From Hyphococcus sp. (GTDB lineage: Bacteria; Pseudomonadota; Alphaproteobacteria; Caulobacterales; Parvularculaceae): DNA of 64,000 nucleotides. A program made the translations under genes and the position numbers. Numbering within the stretch: the stretch's first letter is position 1; every line of letters begins with the position of its first letter. The stretch spans positions 1 to 64,000 of the forward strand of contig JABDJK010000080.1 in NCBI GenBank assembly GCA_013002535.1, given 5' to 3'. Positions 17,799 through 27,626 of this stretch are shown in pieces. The notes below the pieces were generated by a model. It did not search any database and had not been told where the DNA came from. It was given only the letters and a program-made list of their open reading frames with translations.

Positions 17799-20321
17799 TT
17801 AAAAAACGATATTGAAGCTCGGCGAACAAGCCATAGTGGAACCGGCTTCGCAAACCTCGTAACTATATGATCCGCCGCCTTTATTCCCGATATTGTCGGT
17901 ATAGGCGCCGTCATTGGCGGTGGTCGCGACCACTGATCCATTGCGGCGAATATCGACGCTGGCTCCCCCGGCGCCAGCCCAGGTCAGGTCCGCATGCTGC
18001 ACGCCCTTCACTTTGTAGCCATTGCCCGAGGCGCTGATTGCCGGCGCTGAATCGGTAGTTGCGGATGCGGCATTGGAACAGCCGTTTTCGCCGCCGCCAT
18101 TGAACGCCTTCGCCCAATACCAATAAGTGGCAGCCGGCGCGGCGGACATGTCGGTATAGCTGACGCCGCCAGTTCCGGCGTTGGCGCCGAGCGTGTCGAT
18201 GGACGAGCCGGCGTTGCAATCGCCCCCTGGATTGCTTGTCGAACGCCAGATTTCAAATCCGAACTCATCGCTTGCGTTGTCGGTAAAGGCGAGCGAAACG
18301 CTCGAAGACGTAACGCCGGTGACGCTCATGGCGGACGGCGCCGGCGGCGGCGATCCAACCTCAGTGTTCGACGTGATGACAATATGGTCAACCGAGAGCG
18401 TATCCGCCGGCTCGCCATTCGTTTGAGCTGCGTCGCGCGCCTGAATGCGAACGGCGCCGGATGTGCCACCCGGAAGTACGAAGGTTTGTGAGGTCGACGA
18501 CGATGTCTGATCGACCGTAAACATCAGATTGTAAGAGGCGCCGTTATCGGTCGAATAATAGAAATTCGCGCCTTCACCGCCGGAGACCCAGGCGTTTGCA
18601 GTGAGGACTACGCCGCCTGCGCCGCCAAAGACGTCAACCGTCCAGGTGTGCGTAAACGATTGTTTTCGCCTCTTTTTCGGCCCTCCGGCGCCCAGTTCAG
18701 TGATCGTCTGAACAACGCCGTCATCACCGTGGGTCGCAGTAAAGTTGCCAGAAACCGAACCGGCGCCAGCAATCTCTCCATCGGCAACGTCGTCGATTGT
18801 CGACGGGACGCTTTGCGTCGTCGCCGACGCAGTGTTGGTGTAACCGGATGACCCCGCGCCATTGTCTGCGCGCACGCGATAAAAATAGGTCGTTTCCGGA
18901 TTAAGTCCATTGTCGCCGTATGATGTTGTGTTGGCTGAAAGCGTCGCGACGGTCGACCAACTGGATTCATCTAGCGAACTCTGGACAACGAACGAGCCTT
19001 CGTCAGACGAATTGTCCGTCCACGAAATATCGATTCTGTCCGACCCTAAAGCGGACGCGGAAAGACCGCTTGGCGCCGCTGGCGGGTTTTGCACCGGCGC
19101 ATCCCGGAAGGACGCGACATAGGCAGCGCTCTCGTTTAACGTCCGCGCCGCCCAGGCGCCGCGCGTCGGATCGACCGCAGGGTCAACGCCCGTCGCCACG
19201 CCGAGATAATTGACATTCGGATTGGAAAACCGTCCAACGCGAGAGGCGCCGGAACAAGAATAGGCCATGGTTGTTCGGAAATAGGGCGAGCCGAAATCAT
19301 CGATAGACCCGTCATTACAGCGACGGTAGCCGTAATTGTAGGCGCCGTTGGCGCCGCCGCCATGTTGCGCCCGGTCATGGAGCGAGCCTTGGTTATGGCC
19401 AAGTTCATGGGCCAATGTCCGGTTGGTGAGGCAAAACTCCGCCGTCACATTGAACGCTGTTGTCGGCGAGGCCGGGCGATACCCGACACCGCAAAACCCG
19501 CCGCCCGAGGCCGTCACAAGGCCGACAAGATCGGCGCCGAGCGTATCGCGCGCCGGGTGCACCTCATCGATAATCCCGTCGCCGGTCAGGCGCAACTCGG
19601 ACAGCATCTGGGAAATGCCTTTGCCGTCCTCGAGATAGTCCACCTCCATCAGGCCGACGAGGTTCATAGTAATGTCGACGCCGCTGGCTGCGTATGACGC
19701 GTTCATATCGGCGACAGCGGCGGTGATGTCCGCTTCGATTTGCGAGCAATCGACGCCCGATGTGCCGCCGACGGTCTCGCACGCATCATCGGAATAAGCG
19801 ATCAATAGGTCCTGTTGTATCGGATCTGCCTCAGTAGCGGCATCGAACCCAGGAACAGCGAATTCGCCGCCGCCATCAGGCAGCACATCCGGTTCTTCCT
19901 GCGGGAAGCCGCTGAAATCGATTTCGTTGAGGACAAACCCGCCACGCCGGTCGCCCGTGATCTGATAGGCGCGGCCCTGATAATCGATCCGCGCTGAATA
20001 AGCGTTGCCGCGCATGGTGACGATGACGCCGTCCGCTTCATTGCCGCCGACATTGCCGTACCAATTCAGCGTGCCTCCTTTTTGGCGCTCAACACGATCG
20101 CGCACGGCGGTGACTGTCTCACCGAACAGATCGATCTCGAAAGAAGGCGCGTTTAGCGACCGGCGATTGACATGAATTTTTTGTGCGGCGCTGACATGGC
20201 CAGGCAGATTTGCGGTCGTCGGCGCGCCGACAGACTCAAATAGCGGCGCCGCTGCAAAGGCGGATGAGAATGCGATGACGCCAGTTGCAGCGCCTGCAAG
20301 CAAGGTAGAGCGTATAGTCAT
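17799..20321 (-). CDS. Secreted metzincin metallopeptidase with fibronectin type III domains
   Basis: Extracellular zinc protease of 840 residues. A Sec signal (MTIRSTLLAGAATGVIAFSSAFA) and propeptide-like region precede a reprolysin-like catalytic domain (about 165-410). The zinc site HELGHNQGSLHD (305-316) matches HExxHxxxxxH followed by the metzincin Asp, and TTMAYSC supplies the Met-turn near 350. Next comes a fibronectin type III domain (about 415-505), a beta-sandwich region carrying an odd basic KKRRKQ insert near 560, a second FN3-like domain (about 665-760) and a short terminal Ig-like segment. It is monocistronic with its own terminator. Likely a scavenging protease; FN3 domains probably hold it to polymers or cells. 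Confidence 0.88.
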   Translation of the reverse strand: MTIRSTLLAGAATGVIAFSSAFAAAPLFESVGAPTTANLPGHVSAAQKIHVNRRSLNAPSFEIDLFGETVTAVRDRVERQKGGTLNWYGNVGGNEADGVIVTMRGNAYSARIDYQGRAYQITGDRRGGFVLNEIDFSGFPQEEPDVLPDGGGEFAVPGFDAATEADPIQQDLLIAYSDDACETVGGTSGVDCSQIEADITAAVADMNASYAASGVDITMNLVGLMEVDYLEDGKGISQMLSELRLTGDGIIDEVHPARDTLGADLVGLVTASGGGFCGVGYRPASPTTAFNVTAEFCLTNRTLAHELGHNQGSLHDRAQHGGGANGAYNYGYRRCNDGSIDDFGSPYFRTTMAYSCSGASRVGRFSNPNVNYLGVATGVDPAVDPTRGAWAARTLNESAAYVASFRDAPVQNPPAAPSGLSASALGSDRIDISWTDNSSDEGSFVVQSSLDESSWSTVATLSANTTSYGDNGLNPETTYFYRVRADNGAGSSGYTNTASATTQSVPSTIDDVADGEIAGAGSVSGNFTATHGDDGVVQTITELGAGGPKKRRKQSFTHTWTVDVFGGAGGVVLTANAWVSGGEGANFYYSTDNGASYNLMFTVDQTSSSTSQTFVLPGGTSGAVRIQARDAAQTNGEPADTLSVDHIVITSNTEVGSPPPAPSAMSVTGVTSSSVSLAFTDNASDEFGFEIWRSTSNPGGDCNAGSSIDTLGANAGTGGVSYTDMSAAPAATYWYWAKAFNGGGENGCSNAASATTDSAPAISASGNGYKVKGVQHADLTWAGAGGASVDIRRNGSVVATTANDGAYTDNIGNKGGGSYSYEVCEAGSTMACSPSFNIVF

Positions 20322-20483
20322 GAAATGGTCCCCGGTTACGCGACAAGTACTGATGCAAATTCATTGCCGCATGGATGACCATGTTTGTCAAATGAATTGA
20401 TTTTATTAAGTTTTTAGCTTTCGTCGCGGTAAGGTTCTGGAATTTCATCATGAAATTTTCAGCGAGATTTGCGGTTCCTAGTC

Positions 20484-20510
20484 AAAAAAAGGGGCGCGAC
20501 AAAGCGCCCC
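20484..20510 (-). terminator. Isolated terminator-like hairpin between divergent genes
   Basis: Read on the minus strand, GGGGCGC-TTTGTC-GCGCCCC is a perfect 7-bp stem followed by seven T. It lies between the divergent metzincin and [2Fe-2S] genes and points toward the protease start 163 bp away. Nothing annotated on the minus strand ends here, so it may close an antisense or leader RNA. Confidence 0.6.
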
Positions 20511-20598
20511 CGATCAGCGTCGAGCCGCAACGCGAATTGGCGCGATTGCGTCTATGGTGCGGCGAACGCAATTGGGCGAAAGCAATAAAGAGGCGGCG

Positions 20599-21063
20599 AT
20601 GGTTTCCCTGACAGTAAACGGTGAGAGAAAAGAATTTAGCGGCGATGAGGAAATGCCGCTGCTCTGGTACTTAAGAGATTTCGCCGGCGCAAAAGGCGTT
20701 AAATTCGGCTGCGGCATCGCCCAATGCGGCGCCTGCACCGTTCACTTAAATGGCGAGGCGGTTCGCTCATGCGTGACGCCCGTTAGCGCGGTTAACGGCG
20801 CCGAGATCACAACCATCGAGGGGCTCGCAGACGGGGACGATCTTCACCCTGTCCAACAGGCCTGGATCGAAGAAGATGTTTCACAATGCGGCTATTGCCA
20901 GGCTGGTCAGATCATGGCGGTATCTGCGCTCCTTAAAGACAATCCGAACCCGAGTGACGACGATATAGATCGTAGTCTGACGAATATCTGCCGCTGCGGG
21001 ACTTATTATCGCTTGCGAAAAGCCATTCACACGGCGGCAGCCAAATTGCGGGAGAATGCATAA
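20599..21063 (+). CDS. [2Fe-2S] small subunit of an isoquinoline 1-oxidoreductase-like molybdenum hydroxylase
   Basis: Electron-transfer subunit (154 residues) of a xanthine-oxidase-family enzyme. The plant-type ferredoxin cluster ligands lie in FGCGIAQCGACTVHLNG with a further Cys in AVRSC, and the second cluster ligands are in QCGYCQAGQIM and NICRCGTYYRLR. No signal peptide is present; it would ride out with its TAT-borne partner. I start at the ATG at 20599 with an AGAGG ribosome-binding site. Its stop overlaps the start of the large subunit gene by one base (TAATG), so translation is coupled. Confidence 0.93.
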   Translation: MVSLTVNGERKEFSGDEEMPLLWYLRDFAGAKGVKFGCGIAQCGACTVHLNGEAVRSCVTPVSAVNGAEITTIEGLADGDDLHPVQQAWIEEDVSQCGYCQAGQIMAVSALLKDNPNPSDDDIDRSLTNICRCGTYYRLRKAIHTAAAKLRENA

Positions 21064-23330
21064 TGGACGGCGCACGCCTGTCAACTTCTCGTCGCGACTT
21101 CATCCGCTACGCCGCCTCTGCCGGCGCACTAATCATTGCCGCGCCTGCCTGCTCGCGCGGAGACCGCGAAAAAGAGGCTTCAACCGCAGAAGCCGCTATC
21201 GCCTCCGGCCCGCCGGTTGACGTCACCCCCATGATTGCGATTACGCCCGACGACCGCATTCTTCTCGCCTTCCCGAACCCGGAAATGGGTCAGGGCGTTG
21301 ATACGGCGTTGCCCATGCTGGTGGCGGAGGAACTCGGGGCTGATTTCGACAAGGTCGAGACCTCGCAATTGCCGCTGGCCTTGATGCCCGACGGCGAGGG
21401 CGGCTTTACCTGGCGCTATGTGCCGCAAGGATCCGGCGGGTCTTATTCCATTGTCGGTCATTGGGAGGGTCTGCGTCAGGCCGGCGCTATAGCGCGTGAT
21501 CTCCTAGTTCGGGCCGCATCCGCACAGCTGGAAGTTCCCGCGGACGAACTGACCGTCGCGAACAGCGTCGTCACCCATGCGGCCAGCAACCAAAGCCTGA
21601 CCTTCGGCGCCCTTGCCGGCGCTGCGGCTGAATTGGAACCGCTGGAAGAAGCCCCACCGCTAAAACCGCGCGAGGAATTCTCGATCATAGGGACGGCGCG
21701 GAAAATGAAAAACGCCCGCGCAATCGTTACCGGCGAGGCCGTCTACGGCATCGATGCAGAAATGCCCGGCATGGTCCACGCGGTGATGGCGCGATGTCCG
21801 TACTTTGACGGCACAGCCAACAGCGTTGACGACGCTGCTGCGCGCGCTGTTCCCGGTGTAATCGATGTCGTCAAAATTGACCGCCCGCCGCTCGGCGAGC
21901 CCTACACCGTTCAAGCTGAGGGCTACGCCGTTATCGCTGAAAACACATGGGCGGCGATTAAGGGTCGCGATGCCCTCAAAATAGATTGGGATCATGGTCC
22001 GTATTCTGATGAAACAAGCGCAAACTTCAGGGCCCATTGCGAAGAACTGTTGACCCGCGAGGGCCAAATCGTTCGCAATGACGGCGATTTTGCCGCTGCT
22101 TGGGAAAACGCCGCTTCAACCCATGAGGCTTATTACTGGCAGCCCTACGTTTCTCACGCGCCGCTGGAGCCGCAAAATTGCGTCGCCCATGTGCGCGAAG
22201 ATGGGGTCGATATCATCGGCCCCATGCAATTCCCATCGGGACCCAACCGCTTGATTTCAAACGTTTTAGACCGGGACCGGATGACTATCAACGTGACTCC
22301 CACGAGGCTCGGCGGCGGCTTCGGCCGGCGTCTGTCCAGCGATTATGCGCTGGAAGCCGCGCTTGTCAGTGACGCCGTCAAACGGCCGGTTAAACTCCTC
22401 TGGACCCGCGAAGACGATATGCGTCACGATTTTTTCCGGCCCGCCGGCATGCATCATATGCGCGCTGCCTTCGACGCCGATGGCAATATGACTGCCTGGA
22501 CTCACCGGCTCGCGAGCGCGTCGAAATACTATCGCCGCCCGAATATGCCGGATACGGATCTTTGGACGTCGGAACTTTACCCGGACGACTTTCCAGCATA
22601 TCTGGTCGAGAATTATCGGCTTGAGTATTTCCCGGCAACCTCCGGCGCGCCGCGCGGATCATGGCGGGCGCCCTCGCACACCGCCAACGCCTTCGTCGTC
22701 AACAGTTTCCTTGATGAAATTGCCCGGACGCGCGGTGAAAATGCGCTCAAATTGCGCCTTCGAATTCTGGGCGAACCGCGCGAGCTCACCTATGCAAACC
22801 ATGGCGGCCCGACCTTCAATCCAGGCCGACTCGCCGGCGTGTTGCGTCTGGCGGCGGAAAAAGGCGGTTACGGCGAGGCCATGCCCGAGGGTCAGGGCCG
22901 GGGCATTGCCGCTCACTTCACCTTTGGCGGCTATGTCGCCCACGTCGTTGATGTAGAAGTGAATTCCTCTGGCGACCTCAAAGTTCTTAGGATCGTCGGC
23001 GCCGTTGATGTCGGCACGGTGGTCAATCCTAATGGCATCGCGGCCCAGCATGAAGGCGGCGTCATTGATGGTCTTTCAACCGCATTGCGTCTTGCCATTA
23101 ATGTCACCGGCGGGCGCGTCACCACCGGCAATTTCGACGAATATCAAATCATGCGGATCGCCGAGGCGCCGCACGATATCGAGACCCACATTATCGATAA
23201 TGGCGAACCGCCGGCGGGGATGGGAGAAATGGGCTTGCCGCCATTGGCGCCGGCGCTGACAAACGCTATTTTCGACGCGACCGGCAAGCGTGTCCGTGAT
23301 CTTCCGTTAGCGGATCAATTACGCAGTTAA
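21063..23330 (+). CDS. Molybdopterin-binding large subunit, IorB-like, TAT-exported
   Basis: Catalytic subunit of 755 residues. A twin-arginine signal (TSRRDFIRYAASAGALIIAAPAC) implies periplasmic location, as in the isoquinoline oxidoreductase / aldehyde-dehydrogenase branch of the xanthine oxidase family. Later blocks include NPEMGQGVDTALPMLVAEELG, TPTRLGGGFGRRLSSDYALEA around the Mo-cofactor loop, GAPRGSWRAPSHTANAF and the terminal GEMGLPPLAPALTNAIFDATG with the catalytic-Glu region. It is translationally coupled to the Fe-S subunit and lies 15 bp upstream of an amidohydrolase lipoprotein, suggesting one pathway. The substrate is not inferable; electrons presumably leave through a membrane cytochrome not seen here. 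Confidence 0.9.
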   Translation: MDGARLSTSRRDFIRYAASAGALIIAAPACSRGDREKEASTAEAAIASGPPVDVTPMIAITPDDRILLAFPNPEMGQGVDTALPMLVAEELGADFDKVETSQLPLALMPDGEGGFTWRYVPQGSGGSYSIVGHWEGLRQAGAIARDLLVRAASAQLEVPADELTVANSVVTHAASNQSLTFGALAGAAAELEPLEEAPPLKPREEFSIIGTARKMKNARAIVTGEAVYGIDAEMPGMVHAVMARCPYFDGTANSVDDAAARAVPGVIDVVKIDRPPLGEPYTVQAEGYAVIAENTWAAIKGRDALKIDWDHGPYSDETSANFRAHCEELLTREGQIVRNDGDFAAAWENAASTHEAYYWQPYVSHAPLEPQNCVAHVREDGVDIIGPMQFPSGPNRLISNVLDRDRMTINVTPTRLGGGFGRRLSSDYALEAALVSDAVKRPVKLLWTREDDMRHDFFRPAGMHHMRAAFDADGNMTAWTHRLASASKYYRRPNMPDTDLWTSELYPDDFPAYLVENYRLEYFPATSGAPRGSWRAPSHTANAFVVNSFLDEIARTRGENALKLRLRILGEPRELTYANHGGPTFNPGRLAGVLRLAAEKGGYGEAMPEGQGRGIAAHFTFGGYVAHVVDVEVNSSGDLKVLRIVGAVDVGTVVNPNGIAAQHEGGVIDGLSTALRLAINVTGGRVTTGNFDEYQIMRIAEAPHDIETHIIDNGEPPAGMGEMGLPPLAPALTNAIFDATGKRVRDLPLADQLRS

Positions 23331-23345
23331 CTGGAAAAAGGAGCG

Positions 23346-24695
23346 ATGATGAAATTCGCTATGGGCTTGGCGGCCGCAATAATGATGGCTGCCTGCAGCG
23401 CCGATCCAGCTGACGCGCCATCGCCAAACAATGGCGCCGGCGAGAACGCCGCATCTCAAATCACCGCCTTTGTCGGCGCAAACATCATACCGATGGATGG
23501 ATCCGACATGGTTGAGGTCGGGACAGTCATTGTCGAAGGCGACCGGATCACTGCGGTCTTTTCATCCGGCGAAATCGACCCACCCGAAGGCGCAGAAATT
23601 ATCGACGCCGCGGGGCAATTTCTGATCCCGGGGCTTGCTGAAATGCACGCCCATATCCCATCGGGCAATAGCGGTTGGGCGACCGAAGATATCCTTTTTC
23701 TCTATGTTTCTCAAGGGGTTACTACAGCGCGCGGGATGCAAGGGGGGTCCGGTCAGCTAAAGCTCAGGGCGCGCGCAAACGCAGGAGACATCATCTCACC
23801 AACGCTTTACCTGGCAGCGCCCTCCATGTCGGGCAATTCCGTCAGAAGTCCGGCGCAAGGCGTGGAGCGCGTCCGCAAAGCCAAAGATGATGGTTGGGAT
23901 TTGCTGAAGGTTCACGAAGGGCTTTCGCGTGAGACCTATGACGCCATCGCTGATACGGCCAATGAATTGGAAATCCCGTTTGGCGGGCATGTCTCTGACG
24001 AAGTCGGCCTCCAACATGCCGCCAATAAAGGCCAGCGCACCGTCGATCATCTCGACAATTATCTGGACTTCATGGGCGCGGAGACGAGCCCGGTGATAGA
24101 CGAAGCCCTTTCCCGAGCGGTTGCGCTGACCAAAGGCGCTGGTATGGGCGTCGTCCCGACCATGGCGCTATGGGAATATTTCGCCGCGAAACCCGGTGAC
24201 TTTGATGATTATAATGAACTGCGCTTTGTCCCAAAGAATGTCGTCGATGGCTGGGCCCGGCGCGTCGCCAGCGGCGGTAATACGGAGGCGAGCGAAGACG
24301 AACAAGCAATCTATTTTGAAAACCGCCGCAAACTGTTAAAGGCCCTCGCTGATGGCGGCGCTGAAATCTTACTAGGATCCGATGCGCCGCAACTTTATTC
24401 CGTACCGGGATTTTCAATCCACCGCGAAATGGCGGCGATGGCGGAAGCTGGGATGACGCCGGCGCAAATTCTTCACTCCGGGACCGCAGCGCCGCGGGCG
24501 TATTTCGCGGAAAAGGACACGTTCGGCCAGATCGCGCCCGGTAACCGCGCCGACCTTATTCTCGTCGGCGCCAACCCTCTTGACGACATCAGTAATGCAA
24601 GCAATATCAACGGTGTAATGGTGCGCGGGCGCTGGCTCAGCCGGGACGATATCGACGCGCGGCAAGATGAATTAGCGGCGAAATACGGAAACTAA
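23346..24695 (+). CDS. Amidohydrolase-family lipoprotein
   Basis: Envelope-located metal-dependent hydrolase (449 residues). The lipobox is in MKFAMGLAAAIMMAACSA, and the small N-terminal beta domain carries FVGANIIPMDGSDM. The barrel has the HxH metal pair in GLAEMHAHIPSG, further candidate ligands in GGHVSDEVG and VDHLD, and the catalytic Asp in ILLGSDAPQLYS; PGNRADLILVGANPLDD closes the typical C-terminal beta domain. It follows the molybdenum hydroxylase by 15 bp with an AAAAAGGAG ribosome-binding site, so a shared operon and pathway for a periplasmic heterocycle or amide are likely. Confidence 0.9.
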   Translation: MMKFAMGLAAAIMMAACSADPADAPSPNNGAGENAASQITAFVGANIIPMDGSDMVEVGTVIVEGDRITAVFSSGEIDPPEGAEIIDAAGQFLIPGLAEMHAHIPSGNSGWATEDILFLYVSQGVTTARGMQGGSGQLKLRARANAGDIISPTLYLAAPSMSGNSVRSPAQGVERVRKAKDDGWDLLKVHEGLSRETYDAIADTANELEIPFGGHVSDEVGLQHAANKGQRTVDHLDNYLDFMGAETSPVIDEALSRAVALTKGAGMGVVPTMALWEYFAAKPGDFDDYNELRFVPKNVVDGWARRVASGGNTEASEDEQAIYFENRRKLLKALADGGAEILLGSDAPQLYSVPGFSIHREMAAMAEAGMTPAQILHSGTAAPRAYFAEKDTFGQIAPGNRADLILVGANPLDDISNASNINGVMVRGRWLSRDDIDARQDELAAKYGN

Positions 24696-24707
24696 TCCGC
24701 CGGTCTT

Positions 24708-25982
24708 TTACGTATTCATTGAGTCGAAGAAGTCCTTGTTGGTCTTTGTCTGTTTGAGCTTATCAAGCAGGAATTCGATGGCGTCGGAAACGCCCATTGG
24801 CGAGAGGATACGGCGCAGGACGAAGACCTTCTGCATGTCCGCGGGCGAGGTAATAAGGTCCTCTTTCCGGGTGCCGGACTTGGCGATGTCGATCGCCGGA
24901 TAGGTGCGCTTGTCGGCGACCTTACGGTCGAGAATAAGCTCTGCGTTGCCGGTGCCTTTAAACTCTTCGAAGATAACCTCGTCCATTTTCGAACCGGTCT
25001 CGATCAAGGCCGTGGCTATAATGGTGAGCGAACCTCCTTCTTCAATGTTTCGCGCGGCCCCGAAAAACCGTTTCGGTCGCTGCAACGCGTTAGCGTCAAC
25101 GCCGCCGGTTAGAACCTTGCCCGACGACGGGACGACAGTGTTATAGGCGCGGCCCAAACGCGTTATCGAGTCGAGAAGGATCACGACATCGCGTCCATGC
25201 TCGACCAGGCGTTTGGCTTTCTCGATGACCATTTCCGCGACAGCCACGTGACGCGTTGCTGGCTCGTCAAAGGTTGACGAAACGACCTCACCTTTCACCG
25301 AGCGCTGCATGTCGGTCACCTCTTCCGGGCGTTCGTCGATCAAGAGCACAATCAGGTAAGCCTCCGGATGGTTCGCCGCGACAGAATGCGCAATATTTTG
25401 AAGTATAACGGTTTTACCGGTTCGCGGGGGCGCGGTGATCAGCGCGCGCTGGCCCTTGCCAAGGGGCGCAACGAGATCAATGACCCGGGCCGTCATGTCC
25501 TTCGTTTCTTCGGTTTCTATTTCCATGTTGAGCCGCTCATCGGGATAGAGCGGGGTCAAATTGTCGAAGTGAACTTTGTGGCGGGCTTTTTCCGGTTCCT
25601 CAAAATTAATCGAGCCGACTTTCAAAAGGGCAAAATATCGCTCGCCGTCTTTCGGGCTGCGAATTTCACCGATCACCGTGTCGCCGGTCCGCAGCGCGAA
25701 TTTTCTGATCTGCGATGGCGAGACATAAATATCGTCCGGACCCGGAAGATAGTTTGCTTCCGGGGAGCGTAAAAACCCGAACCCGTCTGACAGGACCTCG
25801 AGAACGCCGCCGCCGGATATTTCAACATCATGTTCGGCGAGCTCTTTCAGAATCGCAAACAGCATGTCCTGCTTGCGCATGGTCGAGGCGTTCTCGACTT
25901 CCAGTTCCTCAGCGAAGGATAAAAGCTCCGCCGGGGTTTTCTGTTTTAGCTCATCGAGCGACATTTTTGAGGGAAGCGACAT
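24708..25982 (-). CDS. rho: Transcription termination factor Rho
   Basis: Hexameric RNA-dependent ATPase that ends transcription at non-coding or untranslated RNA. The N-terminal Rho-N domain starts [21 protein letters not shown], the RNA-binding OSB fold follows ([29 protein letters not shown]), then the P-loop APPRTGKT near 180, the Walker [17 protein letters not shown], and the Q/R-loop region [11 protein letters not shown]. The 424 residues are standard. It begins the leftward hemE-hemJ-rho run next to the proposed origin but is separated from hemJ by 163 bp that may hold its own leader. Confidence 0.97.
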   Translation of the reverse strand: MSLPSKMSLDELKQKTPAELLSFAEELEVENASTMRKQDMLFAILKELAEHDVEISGGGVLEVLSDGFGFLRSPEANYLPGPDDIYVSPSQIRKFALRTGDTVIGEIRSPKDGERYFALLKVGSINFEEPEKARHKVHFDNLTPLYPDERLNMEIETEETKDMTARVIDLVAPLGKGQRALITAPPRTGKTVILQNIAHSVAANHPEAYLIVLLIDERPEEVTDMQRSVKGEVVSSTFDEPATRHVAVAEMVIEKAKRLVEHGRDVVILLDSITRLGRAYNTVVPSSGKVLTGGVDANALQRPKRFFGAARNIEEGGSLTIIATALIETGSKMDEVIFEEFKGTGNAELILDRKVADKRTYPAIDIAKSGTRKEDLITSPADMQKVFVLRRILSPMGVSDAIEFLLDKLKQTKTNKDFFDSMNT

Positions 25983-26145
25983 GAGGGTTGGTCCTAAATG
26001 CTGCGCGCTATCCGGCGACCGGCCGGAATTCTCGTGAGGTTTCAGATGTTTAAAGTAATGTGCGAGACCGTGGGAGGGCCCGCAAAATTGGTGAGTTGCG
26101 CTACATATAGGCCGCAGCGGCTATTCGTCAATATTTAGATCAACC

Positions 26146-26592
26146 TCAGAACGGCTTGATGATCACCATAACGACAATGACGATTAGGGCGAGGAACGGA
26201 ACCTCATTCATGATGCGCCAGAATTTATCCGTCCGCGGGCGTTCGCCGGCCTCAAATTTTCGCCGGGCGCTGGCATAAAACCCGTGGATCGCAGATATCG
26301 CCAACACCAGCGTTAGCTTTACGTGAAACCACCCGTTACCGAGAAAATCAGGGTTCGCCCACAGCATGAGGATGCCAAGCACCCAGACGGCGACCATGGA
26401 TGGGTTGATGATGCCTTTCAGGAGACGCCGTTCCATTTGCGTCAGCATGCGCTCAGCTTCGCCGCCTTTTTCGGACTGATGGTGATAAACAAAAAGTCGC
26501 GGCAGATACATCATCCCCGCCATCCAGGCGATGACGAAAATCAAATGCGCTGATTTAATCCAAAGATACTGGTTGAGGAGAAATTCGCTCAT
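26146..26592 (-). CDS. hemJ: Protoporphyrinogen IX oxidase HemJ
   Basis: Inner-membrane haem enzyme that oxidises protoporphyrinogen IX to protoporphyrin IX in bacteria lacking HemG/HemY. The 148 residues show four transmembrane helices, the conserved His in KSAHLIFVIAWMAGMMYLPRLFVYHH, and WFHVKLTLVLAISAIHGFY with a second conserved His/Lys pair. It starts at ATG 26592, overlapping the hemE stop as ATGA, so the two haem genes are translationally coupled. Length and motifs match the UPF0093/HemJ family. Confidence 0.93.
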   Translation of the reverse strand: MSEFLLNQYLWIKSAHLIFVIAWMAGMMYLPRLFVYHHQSEKGGEAERMLTQMERRLLKGIINPSMVAVWVLGILMLWANPDFLGNGWFHVKLTLVLAISAIHGFYASARRKFEAGERPRTDKFWRIMNEVPFLALIVIVVMVIIKPF

Positions 26593-27626
26593 CTGCCTTT
26601 TCCGCGAATAAATTCGGTAAGCGCCGCAACATTTTCCGGCGGCGTTTGCGGAACAAATCCATGGCCAAGATTAAAGACATAAGGAACGTCATGGAACAGC
26701 TTCAAAAGCGTCTCAGCGGCGTCGAACATCGCCTTGCCGCCATTAACCACCAGCAACGGATCGAGCCCGCCCTGAACGGTTACATGATCTGACAAATTCG
26801 CCCGCGCCCAGGATGGGTCCATGCCATAGTCAATCCCCAGCCCGTCAGCATGGCCGATCATGGCGTACTCAATCGACTTTTCACCGACGCCCTTCGGAAA
26901 AAGTATGATCGGTGTTTCCGGGCGAGAAGCTTTCAAGGCGCTTGCAATCTTTTCGAGCGGTCGGATCGACAGCTTGTCGAGGACGGGCCAGGGCAGGCCG
27001 GCGGCCCAAGTATCGAAAAGTTGTATGGCGTCCGCTCCGGCGTCAATTTGCGCTTTTAAATAGGCTATGGTGTGAGTGGTCAGAATGTCGATGAGCTCTG
27101 TGATAAACGCCGGATGCTCATAATATTGAAAGCGTAGCGCCGCGGGGTCCTTCATCGATCGGCCCGCCAGCATGTAGGTCGCGACGGTCCACGGGGCGCC
27201 GGCAAACCCGATCACCGCTTTATCTTCGGGGAGGCTGGCGCGGGTTTTTGTCACCGTTTCAAACACTGCAGAGAGATCGCTCAGAATATCCGTCTCGCGA
27301 AAACCGCTGATATCCGTCTCGTGGGTTACGGGATCGAGAAGCGGGCCCTCGCCCTCAGCAAAGCGCAAGTTTCGCCCGAGCGCATGGGGAATCAGAAGTA
27401 TATCTGCAAAAAGAATTGCCGCATCCAGATCGAACCGGCGGATCGGCTGCAATGTCACTTCACTGGCAAGATCACTGTCGAAACACAGATCTAGAAAAGA
27501 CCCGGCCTTTGCGCGCAGCGCTCTATATTCCGGAAGATAGCGCCCTGCCTGACGCATATACCAGACCGGCGGCGTAGCGCTGACATCGCCGGAAAGCGCG
27601 TTCAGGAATTTGGAATTTCTGGACAA
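26589..27626 (-). CDS. hemE: Uroporphyrinogen decarboxylase HemE
   Basis: Cytosolic enzyme that removes four carboxyl groups from uroporphyrinogen III to give coproporphyrinogen III. The N-terminal signature PPVWYMRQAGRYLPEYR carries the active-site Arg/Asp-neighbourhood residues, GFAGAPWTVATYMLAG is the second signature, and FNLGHGFVPQTPPENV ends the barrel. The 345 residues are full length. It is coupled to hemJ by ATGA overlap. In Caulobacter the chromosomal origin lies directly upstream of hemE, and here too the upstream region carries a CtrA-type box. Confidence 0.96.
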   Translation of the reverse strand: MSRNSKFLNALSGDVSATPPVWYMRQAGRYLPEYRALRAKAGSFLDLCFDSDLASEVTLQPIRRFDLDAAILFADILLIPHALGRNLRFAEGEGPLLDPVTHETDISGFRETDILSDLSAVFETVTKTRASLPEDKAVIGFAGAPWTVATYMLAGRSMKDPAALRFQYYEHPAFITELIDILTTHTIAYLKAQIDAGADAIQLFDTWAAGLPWPVLDKLSIRPLEKIASALKASRPETPIILFPKGVGEKSIEYAMIGHADGLGIDYGMDPSWARANLSDHVTVQGGLDPLLVVNGGKAMFDAAETLLKLFHDVPYVFNLGHGFVPQTPPENVAALTEFIRGKGR

